A stretch of 15,700 nucleotides of DNA from G963692885 sp964657395. GTDB taxonomy: Bacteria; Acidobacteriota; Terriglobia; Terriglobales; Acidobacteriaceae. Of this stretch, positions 7,580-14,949 are shown piece after piece. Position 1 is the first letter of the stretch; every line of letters begins with the position of its first letter. The DNA lies in NCBI GenBank assembly GCA_964657395.1, contig CAZZUX010000093.1:1-15700 (forward strand). Reading direction: 5' to 3'. The notes beneath the pieces were generated by a model. The model had not been told where the DNA came from and made no database searches. It saw only the letters and a program-made list of their open reading frames with translations. The translations under genes were made by a program, and so were the position numbers.

Positions 7580-7780
7580 TTATTTGATTTCGACTGTCTT
7601 GGCTTCGAGAATGGCCAGTACTTCATTCGCGTTGGGCGAGCTGACCTTCAGGTACTCACTGACGCGCTTGCGTTCTTCTGCAGTCAGCAAGGGCGCGGTA
7701 GCCAGCAACCGGCGCATGGTTGTGGACACATCATCAACATAGTTCATCATTCGGATCGCTTCGCCAGATAAAGGCATCAT
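7580..7780 (-). CDS. Small hypothetical protein (66 residues), first gene of the leftward operon
   Basis: I do not recognise this protein. It is short, charged, predicted mostly helical (for example TAEERKRVSEYLK), and has no signal peptide or membrane segment. Support for it being real is positional: two adjacent ATG codons at its start, a GGAG ribosome site 6 bases before the first, and a stop only 2 bases before the ATG of the Rossmann gene. It is probably the promoter-proximal gene of the operon that also holds the two permeases. A regulatory or adaptor role is possible but nothing in the sequence shows it. Confidence 0.7.
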   Translation of the reverse strand: MMPLSGEAIRMMNYVDDVSTTMRRLLATAPLLTAEERKRVSEYLKVSSPNANEVLAILEAKTVEIK

Positions 7781-8053
7781 TCAAGTCTCCACTTCCAGAT
7801 TACGGTGTGCACGCGGCCTGTAGTTCAAGGCGCTTCCTTCATTGTCGTTCCATGACAGCAATCCGTAAAGCAGCGGCGGCAAAGAGGATCTGCAGGCAGC
7901 AAGCAACCGGTGCATCTTCCCTGCCCTCTGACTACTCAGCCTCCCGCTGTATTGGCTGGGTCCATCGAGACCACAAAGGACGCATAAGCGCTCCCCGCTT
8001 GCGAATAGAAGTCAAACCAGTCTGAAATCTTTGATCCAGGAACGACCGACTGA
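7781..8053. promoter_or_regulatory. Divergent intergenic region between the leftward operon and treY
   Basis: These 273 bases separate two genes pointing away from each other, so promoters for both must lie here or just inside the genes. I find no convincing -35/-10 pair on either strand. The best partial match is a minus-strand TTGACT near 8010, without a good -10. An AGGAA at about 8038-8042 can serve treY at roughly 11 bases spacing. No RNA gene, terminator or credible small gene is visible. Confidence 0.6.
7787..7790 (-). promoter_or_regulatory. Shine-Dalgarno GGAG for the 66-residue gene
   Basis: GGAG lies on the minus strand 6 bases before the ATG at 7780 (9 before the second ATG at 7777). 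It is the main evidence that this small frame is translated from here. Confidence 0.65.
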
Positions 8054-11053
8054 ATGAAAAACTGCGTAGAAACCATACTGAACGCCGAAGTGCGTGTTCC
8101 TGTCTCCACTTACCGCGTGCAGATGCACAAGGATTTTACCTTCGCCGACGCGACGAAGATCCTCGACTATCTCCGCAATCTGGGGATCGGTGACTTCTAC
8201 TCGTCGCCCATCTTCGAAGCACGCCCTGGCAGTATGCATGGCTACGATGTCACGCGCCACGATCGCCTGAACCCTGAACTGGGCGGTGAAGATGGTTTCG
8301 GACCCTTCGCCGACGCACTCAGGAACCACGGCTTGGGGCTATTGCTCGATATAGTGCCGAACCACATGGGGGTAGGCAACGAAACAAAATGGTGGCAGGA
8401 CGTGCTCGAGAACGGCCATGCCTCCGAATACGCCGACTACTTCGACATCGACTGGGACCCGCTTAAGCCCGAGTTGAAAAACAAGCTGCTGCTGCCCATC
8501 CTGGGTGGTCAGTATGGCGATGAGCTCGAAGCCAGGCACATCCAGGTTGTGATCGACGCAGGCAAGCCATACATCGAAGTTTTCGATCACCGCATGCCTG
8601 TGGCCCCCAGAACCATCCCAATGATCTTCTTTCCCGGCGCCCTGGGCAATATGCCGCCTCTCGAAGAAGGTCCGGGCGCCATGCCGGAAGATCTCTATGA
8701 CCTGCTGCGATCGCTCTCGCACATTCCACCGCATGAGTCGACCGACCCGCGGCTGCGCGCACAGCGTGCCAAGCAGCTCGAGGAGCTGCTGCCCAGGCTG
8801 CACGCACTGCTGAACGCTCCCGGAAATGAAACCTTCATCGAAACGGCATTGAAAAAGATCAATGGCGTCGAAGGGCAGATGAGCAGCTTTGACATGCTGC
8901 ATGAGCTGCTCGAAGCCCAGCCTTACCGGCTCGCGCTGTGGCGTACCTCCGGAGAAGAGATCAACTATCGGCGCTTCTTTGACGTGAACGACCTCGTCGG
9001 CCTTCGCATGGAAAATGAAAAGGTCTTTGCCGCAACGCATTGCCTCATTCGCAAAATGCTCGCGGAGAAAAGCGTTACCGGTCTACGTATCGATCACTGT
9101 GACGGACTCTACAATCCGGAGCAATACCTGGTAGACCTGCAGCGGCTCTATGTAGCAAGCCAGTGTGAAGGCGCAGAGGTACACGACGCGACAGACGGCT
9201 CAGGCATCGAGCACAGCGTGGTCAACGCCCTCAAAGGCTACGACTGGCAGAAAAGCAAAGGTCCGCTATACGTCGTCGTCGAGAAAATCCTGGAGCCCGG
9301 TGAATACATGCCGACCCGCTGGGCCGTGCACGGCACCTCCGGCTACGACTTCGTCTATTTCGGCAATAGCATCTTCATCCAGTCTGAAAATGAAGAAAAG
9401 TTCGACGAGATCTTCGCGCGCGCCATCGGTCACCACAGCAGTTACTGGACCGATCCGGCAGAAATTGTCTATCGCTCCAAGCTGCAGGTGATGCAAAATT
9501 CGCTGGCCAGCGAGGTTCATGTGCTGGCGAACATGCTCACCAAGATCGCTGCTGCGGATCGGCACGCCCGCGATTTCACCGCAAACATTCTCGAGACTGC
9601 CATCCGCGAAACCATCGCCTGCTTTCCCGTTTACCGCACCTACATTGATGAGAATGGTGAGTACACCGCCCGCGATCGCAACTTCATTCAGGATGCGATT
9701 CGGCACGCCCGCCGGCGCAATCCGGACATCGATGCATCGGCATTTTACTTTCTGCGCGATCGCCTCTTTCTGCACAAACGCGGCGCCGAGACACCCGAAG
9801 CATTGGCAGAGCAGCTGCGCTTCGCCCTGAAGTTCCAGCAGTTGACCGGGCCGGTCATGGCGAAGGGCGTCGAAGACACGACCTTCTACGTCTTCAACCG
9901 ATTCATCTCTGCGAACGAAGTAGGCGGGTCAGCCGAATCCTTCGGCATTCCGTTAGAGCTGCTGCACAAGAGCAATCAGGAGCGCTTGAAACTGTCGCCA
10001 TCTACCATGCTCACCACCTCGACACATGACACGAAGCGCAGTGAAGACGTTCGCAATCGGCTGAATGTTCTATCGGAGATGCCGGATGTTTGGTCGAAGT
10101 TTGTGAGCCAGTGGCAGCAGATGAACGCGGGCCTCAAAAAGCAATTGGAAGATGGCCGCATCGCTCCGGACGGCAATGAAGAATACCTGCTGTATCAGAC
10201 CATCGTAGGTGCATGGCCGTGGAAATTCGAAGGATCGGAGAAGCCCGGGAACTTCCTTGAACGCCTGAAAGCCTACATCACCAAGGCGCTCAGCGAGGCC
10301 AAGGTGAACCTGAGCTGGCTAAGCCCCGATCAGGAATATGTCGACGCTGTTCACGCTTTTCTCACGGCCATCCTGCAGAAGGATGACGGCAGCAAGACAC
10401 CTTTTGTGACATCCCTGGAAGAGTTGATGCCACAGCTGCGGCTGTTCGGCGCAGTCAACTCGCTGGCCCAGGTCGTCCTTAAAGCCACGTCACCGGGAGT
10501 GCCGGATTTCTACCAGGGATCCGACCTCTGGGACCTCAGCCTGGTCGACCCCGATAATCGCCGCCCCGTCGATTACGACAAGCGGCAGACTTTTTTGACG
10601 GAGATGCAGAAGAAGGCAACAGCGGAGGGCGGCGCGTTGAGCGTAGCCAGGGAAGTTTCCGCAGACCTTTCGGATGGTCGGATCAAACTCTGGACGACTC
10701 ACCGGACGCTGCAATTGAGGCAGCAGAAGCAGGCCGTCTTCCATCACGGCACTTACCAGCCGTTGATTGTAGAGGGCACGCATCGCGAAAATCTCGTCGG
10801 GTTCACACGGGCAGGCAAAGGTGGAGACGCGGTCGTGACACTGCTTCCCCGCTTCAGCTATTCGCTCATGTCCGGCAACGTGGCGATGCCGCTCGGCAAC
10901 GCCTGGGGTGATAGTTTCGTATCGCTTCCTTCACTCGCCGGCAAGCAGCTGCGCAACGTCTTCACCGACGAGACAGTCGCCATCGATGCCGATGGCAAAC
11001 TGCAGTTGAGCAAGGTATTCACGTCATTCCCGGTAGCACTGCTCACTACCTGA
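8054..11053 (+). CDS. treY: Maltooligosyl trehalose synthase TreY
   Basis: TreY (GH13 subfamily) turns the reducing-end alpha-1,4 bond of a maltodextrin into an alpha,alpha-1,1 bond, giving maltooligosyl trehalose in the cytoplasm; TreZ then releases trehalose. The 999-residue protein opens with the family's N-terminal block (PVSTYRVQMHKDFTFADA, ARPGSMHGYDVTRHDRLNPE, LLLDIVPNHMGVGNETKWW). It carries GLRIDHCDGL with nucleophile Asp347, VVVEKILEPGE with acid/base Glu410, STHDTKRSEDVRNR with His658-Asp659, and the C-terminal PGVPDFYQGSDLWDLSLVDPDNRRPVDY signature, so all catalytic residues are present. It is longer than the roughly 720-775-residue archaeal and actinobacterial enzymes, partly through a mid-region insert around residues 190-290. 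The ATG at 8054 is about 11 bases after AGGAA. treZ is not in the window. Confidence 0.97.
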   Translation: MKNCVETILNAEVRVPVSTYRVQMHKDFTFADATKILDYLRNLGIGDFYSSPIFEARPGSMHGYDVTRHDRLNPELGGEDGFGPFADALRNHGLGLLLDIVPNHMGVGNETKWWQDVLENGHASEYADYFDIDWDPLKPELKNKLLLPILGGQYGDELEARHIQVVIDAGKPYIEVFDHRMPVAPRTIPMIFFPGALGNMPPLEEGPGAMPEDLYDLLRSLSHIPPHESTDPRLRAQRAKQLEELLPRLHALLNAPGNETFIETALKKINGVEGQMSSFDMLHELLEAQPYRLALWRTSGEEINYRRFFDVNDLVGLRMENEKVFAATHCLIRKMLAEKSVTGLRIDHCDGLYNPEQYLVDLQRLYVASQCEGAEVHDATDGSGIEHSVVNALKGYDWQKSKGPLYVVVEKILEPGEYMPTRWAVHGTSGYDFVYFGNSIFIQSENEEKFDEIFARAIGHHSSYWTDPAEIVYRSKLQVMQNSLASEVHVLANMLTKIAAADRHARDFTANILETAIRETIACFPVYRTYIDENGEYTARDRNFIQDAIRHARRRNPDIDASAFYFLRDRLFLHKRGAETPEALAEQLRFALKFQQLTGPVMAKGVEDTTFYVFNRFISANEVGGSAESFGIPLELLHKSNQERLKLSPSTMLTTSTHDTKRSEDVRNRLNVLSEMPDVWSKFVSQWQQMNAGLKKQLEDGRIAPDGNEEYLLYQTIVGAWPWKFEGSEKPGNFLERLKAYITKALSEAKVNLSWLSPDQEYVDAVHAFLTAILQKDDGSKTPFVTSLEELMPQLRLFGAVNSLAQVVLKATSPGVPDFYQGSDLWDLSLVDPDNRRPVDYDKRQTFLTEMQKKATAEGGALSVAREVSADLSDGRIKLWTTHRTLQLRQQKQAVFHHGTYQPLIVEGTHRENLVGFTRAGKGGDAVVTLLPRFSYSLMSGNVAMPLGNAWGDSFVSLPSLAGKQLRNVFTDETVAIDADGKLQLSKVFTSFPVALLTT

Positions 11054-11065
11054 CAGCGGCATCCC

Positions 11066-11101
11066 GGAGGGCTGACCAGCACCGATGCCGGTCAGCCTTC
11101 C
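11066..11101. terminator. Hairpin between convergent treY and malQ, terminator-like without a T-run
   Basis: GGAGGGCTGACC (11066-11077) and GGTCAGCCTTCC (11090-11101) can pair over 12 positions with one G.U, around a 12-base loop. The central 8 base pairs are perfect. It starts 12 bases after the treY stop and ends 2 bases before the malQ stop, where a bidirectional terminator is expected. Neither strand has a clear T-run after it, so intrinsic termination is uncertain; it may stabilise the 3' ends or act with Rho. Confidence 0.55.
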
Positions 11102-11103
11102 TG

Positions 11104-12630
11104 CTATTCGGGACTGACCGGCAGCTGACCACCGCGATCGGTAACATCTACCAGGGCAGCCAGGCGCGCAGACAAATTCGCAGTCAAAACATTCGGCGCA
11201 CAGCGCCAACCCCAGTTATTTCTGGCTTCCGCGGGCGTGTTCATCCTTGCAGCTGAGCCGAGAACCAGCAGATCCTGCATGGGAAACAGACAGATGTCAG
11301 CGACAGAAGTAGCAGCCACACGGATCAGAGACCAGACGACATCCGCAGTGTCCCCTACATAATCGCGCACCGCCTGGTGTTCGATTTGCGTGGCCCCATT
11401 CTGCCACCAGCCCAGCGTCGTGTCATTGTCATGCGTGCCGGTATAGACAACTGTATTCGGCTCGTAATGGTGTGGCAGATAAGAGTGAGCATTGCGGTTG
11501 CCGAAGCCGAATTGAAGAATGCGCATGCCAGGCAGGTTGAACTCCTGCCGCAATGCATTAACGTCCTTCGTGATCAGCCCCAGGTCCTCGGCAATAAAGG
11601 GCAGCTCGCCAAGGTGGCGTTTCAAAGCGGCGAACAGCTTTGCTCCAGGTGCTTTCACCCACTGCCCATTGATAGCGTTTTCGTCCTCAGCCGGAATAGC
11701 CCAGTACGCTTCGAAGCCACGAAAGTGGTCGAGTCGGATAGCGCCGTAAAGCTCCTGTGCGCGGCGCACGCGATCAATCCACCAGTCGAAATCGCGCGCT
11801 TCGAGCACGTTCCACTTGTAAAGAGGATTGCCCCACTTCTGTCCGCCTGCGCTGAAATAGTCGGGCGGCACACCGGCTACCCGCTTCGGCAGCAGGTCCT
11901 CTTTCTCCAGTTCAAAGATTTCCGGATGAGTCCAGACATCAGCACTGTCATAGCTGACAAAGATGGCGATGTCACCGATGAAGTCGATCTCGCGATTCTG
12001 ACAGTACTTGCGCAGACGCTGCCATTGCTCTTCGAAGGCGAACTGAATGACTTGTTCGATAGCGAGTTCTTCGGCGTACTCCGTCATGATGGCGTGCATG
12101 GCAGCTGCTTCGCGCTGCACGATCTCCGCCGGCCAGGTGTGCCAGGAGGAGTAGCCAAACTTGCGACGCACCACGGCGTACATGACGAAATCCTCAAGCC
12201 AGTAAGCGCTCCGTCTGCAAAATTCTTCGAAGCGGGTCCATTGTTCGACATGACGCCCGTGCTCGTGGTTCGCTATAAAGTTTCGTGCAGCCTCCGCAAG
12301 TAGTGGCAGCTTGAGATTCGTCACCTGCTCAAAGTCAACGACGTCCGTAGCACCAGGCAGACTGGCGATGCGTTCCCCTTCGATCCAGCCCCAGTCCGCG
12401 AGGTACTCTAGGCTCACAAGCAGCGGGTTTCCCGCAAATGCTGAGATGGCGCCGTAGGGCGAATTGCCGTAGCCGGTTGGATTCAGCGGAAGCACCTGCC
12501 AGTGGCGCTGGTTCGCGGCTGCCAGGAAGTCAGCGAACTCGTAAGCTGCAGGACCGAGATCGCCGATGCCGCCGTAAGAAGGCAGAGATGAAATGTGAAG
12601 CAGTACTCCAGAGGAACGCGCAAATGGCAT
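11104..12630 (-). CDS. malQ: 4-alpha-glucanotransferase (amylomaltase) MalQ
   Basis: MalQ (GH77) moves maltosyl or longer glucan segments between maltodextrins in the cytoplasm, releasing glucose and lengthening chains. The 508 residues match the compact bacterial amylomaltase size. The N-terminus is typical (RSSGVLLHISSLPS, GIGDLGPAAYEFADFL, WQVLPLNPTGYGNSPY). The catalytic set is complete: nucleophile Asp301 in AIRLDHFRGF, acid/base Glu348 in FIAEDLGLI, and Asp401 in GTHDNDTTLGWW, close to the Thermus aquaticus residues 293, 340 and 395. It converges on treY, and the two act on the same maltodextrin pool. No good ribosome site is visible, and a Rho-independent terminator lies only 26 bases before the ATG, so its promoter is hard to place. 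The start is fixed by homology at the N-terminus. Confidence 0.97.
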   Translation of the reverse strand: MPFARSSGVLLHISSLPSYGGIGDLGPAAYEFADFLAAANQRHWQVLPLNPTGYGNSPYGAISAFAGNPLLVSLEYLADWGWIEGERIASLPGATDVVDFEQVTNLKLPLLAEAARNFIANHEHGRHVEQWTRFEEFCRRSAYWLEDFVMYAVVRRKFGYSSWHTWPAEIVQREAAAMHAIMTEYAEELAIEQVIQFAFEEQWQRLRKYCQNREIDFIGDIAIFVSYDSADVWTHPEIFELEKEDLLPKRVAGVPPDYFSAGGQKWGNPLYKWNVLEARDFDWWIDRVRRAQELYGAIRLDHFRGFEAYWAIPAEDENAINGQWVKAPGAKLFAALKRHLGELPFIAEDLGLITKDVNALRQEFNLPGMRILQFGFGNRNAHSYLPHHYEPNTVVYTGTHDNDTTLGWWQNGATQIEHQAVRDYVGDTADVVWSLIRVAATSVADICLFPMQDLLVLGSAARMNTPAEARNNWGWRCAPNVLTANLSARLAALVDVTDRGGQLPVSPE

Positions 12631-12656
12631 GAAAAGTCCGTCAGAAATTTAGTTGG

Positions 12657-12699
12657 AAAAAAAAGCCCGCGTTCGGGAAGATTCCGGAACAGCGGGCTT
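12657..12699 (-). terminator. Rho-independent terminator after the ppiD-like gene, immediately upstream of malQ
   Basis: Read on the minus strand, AAGCCCGC (12699-12692) pairs perfectly with GCGGGCTT (12670-12663) and is followed by T-rich sequence; the T-run of eight spans 12664-12657. The 21-base interior has a further short pairing (GTTC/GAAC). It lies 31 bases after the ppiD-like stop. It can end that transcript, but it sits 26 bases before the malQ start, so it could also act as a leader attenuator for read-through into malQ. Confidence 0.88.
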
Positions 12700-12730
12700 C
12701 GTTGCTTTCACGTTAAGGTTCGTGTTGACC

Positions 12731-14704
12731 CTAGCCGGGGAGGCGCTGCTGCAGGCCGGTCTGTGCTTTCCTGTTCATGCGAATGCGGCCTTCCTTCTGG
12801 TACTTGTCCGTCAACGATGTGACGAAAACAGCGAACGCTTCTTCGCGACGCTGGCCTACCAGCTGCTGCCGGGTCTGCTCAAGGTTCTTGGTCACATCAT
12901 CTGCCGACGGCATCTGCTTGTCGAGCAGCTTGACCACCATGCCGGTGCGCCCCGTATTAATAGGCCCGCTGATCTGGCCAGTGTTCAGATCGAATACCTG
13001 CGGAGCCGACTGGGCGATCTGCCCCAGGTCGGGCACCTGCGCATCGCGACCAACGAGATCGCTGGTCTTTACCGAGGCGCCTACCTGCTTCGCAGCCTTC
13101 TCGAGATCATTTTCGGAATGAGCTGCAGTCGCAAGATCATTCGTCTTCCTGGCCAGTAGCTGAGGCAGCTGCTGATCACGGAAGTCTTCTACAAGATGCG
13201 TCTTGTACTCGTCGAAGGTGGGCGCATGCGCGGCATGCACATCGACCGTCTGGAAGATTGCGTAGCCTTCGCCCGTGCTGGCAGTCTGCGGAGCAGACCC
13301 AGCCTTGGCCGTAAATGCCGCAGACAGCAGTTTGCTGCCGTCTGCCAGGCCGCTGATGACACCCGTCGGCGGCAGGTAGTCCGTCGTCACAACCTGCAGA
13401 TGATGAGCAGCCGCCGTCTTCTCAAGGCCACTGCTCTTCGCTTCTGCAGCCAGGCTGGCAGCAAAGGTCTGTTCCTGCTGAGCGCGCTTCTGGTTCTGCA
13501 GGATGCCCGTGATCTGGTCTTTCACCTCTGCGAGCGACTTGGTGTGTGCCGTCTGCTTCTCTTCTGACTGGATAATGTGATAGCCGTACTGCGTCTTCAC
13601 CAGGTCGGAAGTCTGCCCGGGATTGAGCCCGAACGCCGCCTTGTCGAATTCCGGCACCGTCACGCCGTGCTGGATGAAGCCCAACTCGCCGCCCTGCGTC
13701 TTGCTGCCAGGGTCATCGGAATACTTCTTTGCGAGATCTTCAAACTTGGCGCCTGATTTCAGCTGCTTCAGGACGTCCTCTGCCTTTGCGCGGGCTTCCG
13801 CATCAGCCTTGGCATCGGTCCCAGGTGCGGTCTTGATCAGGATGTGACGCACTTTCACCTGGTCCGGTGTCGAATAATCCTTCTGGTGGGCGTTGTAATA
13901 CTGCTGTAATTCAGCATCCGAAACCTGCGGCAGTCCACCCGGCAGCTGGTCCGGCGTAAAAGCGATGTAGGAAATCTTCCGCGTCTCGGGAATCGCGTCT
14001 TTGTAGCGAGCCGCATTCTGCTTGAAGAAGGTCTGCAACTCGGCATTTGTCGGATTGATCTGTTTCCGAATATCTTCCGAACTCAGCACAGCGTACTGAA
14101 ATTTAACCTTGGTTCCCTGCTGCACGTAGTTGTCGCGGACTTCCTTGTCTGAGACAAAAACGCCGCCAGTGATCAGCGTCTCGAGACGATTGATCTCAAT
14201 CTCATCCTTGAACTGCTTTTCAAAATCCTGCTTGGAAAGGCCGAAGGCGTTCTGTACGAAATCCGCATACTTGTCATCGCCGATGTACTGACCCTTGGGG
14301 AAGATGTACGACGCAAACGGACCATTCTTCAATTCATAACGAAGGTCGTCGTCTGTCACCTTCAACCCCATGCGCGACGCTTCCTGCATCAGGATTTCAC
14401 GCTGGATCAGCGCCTGTGCGGCCTGCGGCATCAGGTAAGGCATCGCCGCATCCGGATACTTCTTCTGCTGCATAATGCGCTGCGCCACCTGCTGGACTTC
14501 CGGGATCGTGATGTCACGGCTCGGTGTGATCAAACGTCCCAGCACGGTACCGCTTCCGACAGTGGCATACGTGCCCGTCGTGCCGGAGGTGTCGCTGAAG
14601 ATGCCAGGCACCAGCGTGATGACCATGGTGATGCAGGCGACCGCAATGATCGCAATGAACACGCCCTTGATGACGCGACTGTCTTTCTGGAGAAAACGAA
14701 TCAT
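12731..14704 (-). CDS. PpiD-like membrane-anchored peptidyl-prolyl isomerase/chaperone (SurA/parvulin family)
   Basis: A 657-residue periplasmic folding factor anchored in the inner membrane, similar in layout and length to E. coli PpiD (623 residues). A short cytoplasmic start is followed by one membrane helix at about residues 13-34 and a helical SurA_N-like chaperone region to about 270. A parvulin domain spans about 285-383 (VRHILIK with His287, FEDLAKKYSDDPGSK, GGELGFI, YGYHIIQ with His376), and then a long charged helical C-terminal region. The parvulin core motifs are conserved, so isomerase activity is plausible, unlike E. coli PpiD whose domain is reported to lack it. It would help outer-membrane and periplasmic proteins fold. 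The ATG at 14704 has only a weak AAGG about 12 bases upstream. The leader is about 100 bases with a hairpin, and a terminator follows the gene, so it is likely a single-gene transcript. Confidence 0.92.
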   Translation of the reverse strand: MIRFLQKDSRVIKGVFIAIIAVACITMVITLVPGIFSDTSGTTGTYATVGSGTVLGRLITPSRDITIPEVQQVAQRIMQQKKYPDAAMPYLMPQAAQALIQREILMQEASRMGLKVTDDDLRYELKNGPFASYIFPKGQYIGDDKYADFVQNAFGLSKQDFEKQFKDEIEINRLETLITGGVFVSDKEVRDNYVQQGTKVKFQYAVLSSEDIRKQINPTNAELQTFFKQNAARYKDAIPETRKISYIAFTPDQLPGGLPQVSDAELQQYYNAHQKDYSTPDQVKVRHILIKTAPGTDAKADAEARAKAEDVLKQLKSGAKFEDLAKKYSDDPGSKTQGGELGFIQHGVTVPEFDKAAFGLNPGQTSDLVKTQYGYHIIQSEEKQTAHTKSLAEVKDQITGILQNQKRAQQEQTFAASLAAEAKSSGLEKTAAAHHLQVVTTDYLPPTGVISGLADGSKLLSAAFTAKAGSAPQTASTGEGYAIFQTVDVHAAHAPTFDEYKTHLVEDFRDQQLPQLLARKTNDLATAAHSENDLEKAAKQVGASVKTSDLVGRDAQVPDLGQIAQSAPQVFDLNTGQISGPINTGRTGMVVKLLDKQMPSADDVTKNLEQTRQQLVGQRREEAFAVFVTSLTDKYQKEGRIRMNRKAQTGLQQRLPG

Positions 14705-14769
14705 GCTGTTTCAGAACCTTTTCTGTTGCACGTACCCAAAGACACACAAGCCAGCAGGCCGCATGCGCG

Positions 14770-14810
14770 GGCACTCTACAGATGGCGTTGCCTCGGGAGG
14801 GCAGAGTGCC
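14770..14810 (-). promoter_or_regulatory. Inverted repeat in the ppiD-like leader
   Basis: GGCACTCT (14770-14777) and AGAGTGCC (14803-14810) form a perfect 8-base inverted repeat with a 25-base loop. If transcription starts about 7 bases after the -10 box, the hairpin sits at the very 5' end of the mRNA. There it could protect the RNA or act as an operator. No known riboswitch is recognised. Confidence 0.4.
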
Positions 14811-14813
14811 TCC

Positions 14814-14819
14814 ATTATA
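14814..14819 (-). promoter_or_regulatory. Putative -10 box TATAAT for the ppiD-like gene
   Basis: A perfect TATAAT lies on the minus strand about 110 bases before the ATG at 14704. The expected -35 position (near 14837-14842) does not resemble TTGACA. A short inverted repeat CCGGCT/AGCCGG (14832-14837 and 14846-14851) overlaps that position and could be an activator or repressor site. The -10 alone makes this tentative. Confidence 0.4.
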
Positions 14820-14891
14820 AGACAGCAGCGCCCGGCTGCAGTGATAGCCGGCGGGATCATGCCCGTCCTCATCTCAATTCAGGACATAAGC

Positions 14892-14926
14892 GAGAAAAGC
14901 CCGAACTGGATATTCGGGCCTTTCTC
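14892..14926 (-). terminator. Rho-independent terminator after the glycine-zipper gene
   Basis: GAGAAAAGCCCGAA (14892-14905) and TTCGGGCCTTTCTC (14913-14926) pair over 14 positions with one mismatch around a 7-base loop. On the minus strand the core GCCCGAA/TTCGGGC stem is followed by TTTTCTC, a usable U-rich tail. It lies 24 bases after the stop of the leftward gene at 14950. The other strand also has TTTCTC after the stem, but no rightward gene ends here. Confidence 0.82.
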
Positions 14927-14949
14927 ATTTCAAGAGAAAACATCAACGC

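Noticed and set aside
7050..7742. 230-codon plus-strand frame opposite the Rossmann and 66-residue genes
   Set aside because: The minus strand carries a recognisable NAD-binding fold with ribosome-site support upstream; this frame has no domain.
7852..8025. Short plus-strand frame in the intergenic region upstream of treY (about 57 residues from an ATG)
   Set aside because: It has no ribosome site, no motif and shadow-like composition, and ends inside what should be promoter DNA.
8339..9040. 233-codon minus-strand frame inside treY
   Set aside because: It is antisense to the conserved TreY N-terminal region and has no motif.
11377..12303. 308-codon plus-strand frame inside malQ
   Set aside because: It is antisense to the MalQ catalytic core and has no recognised domain.
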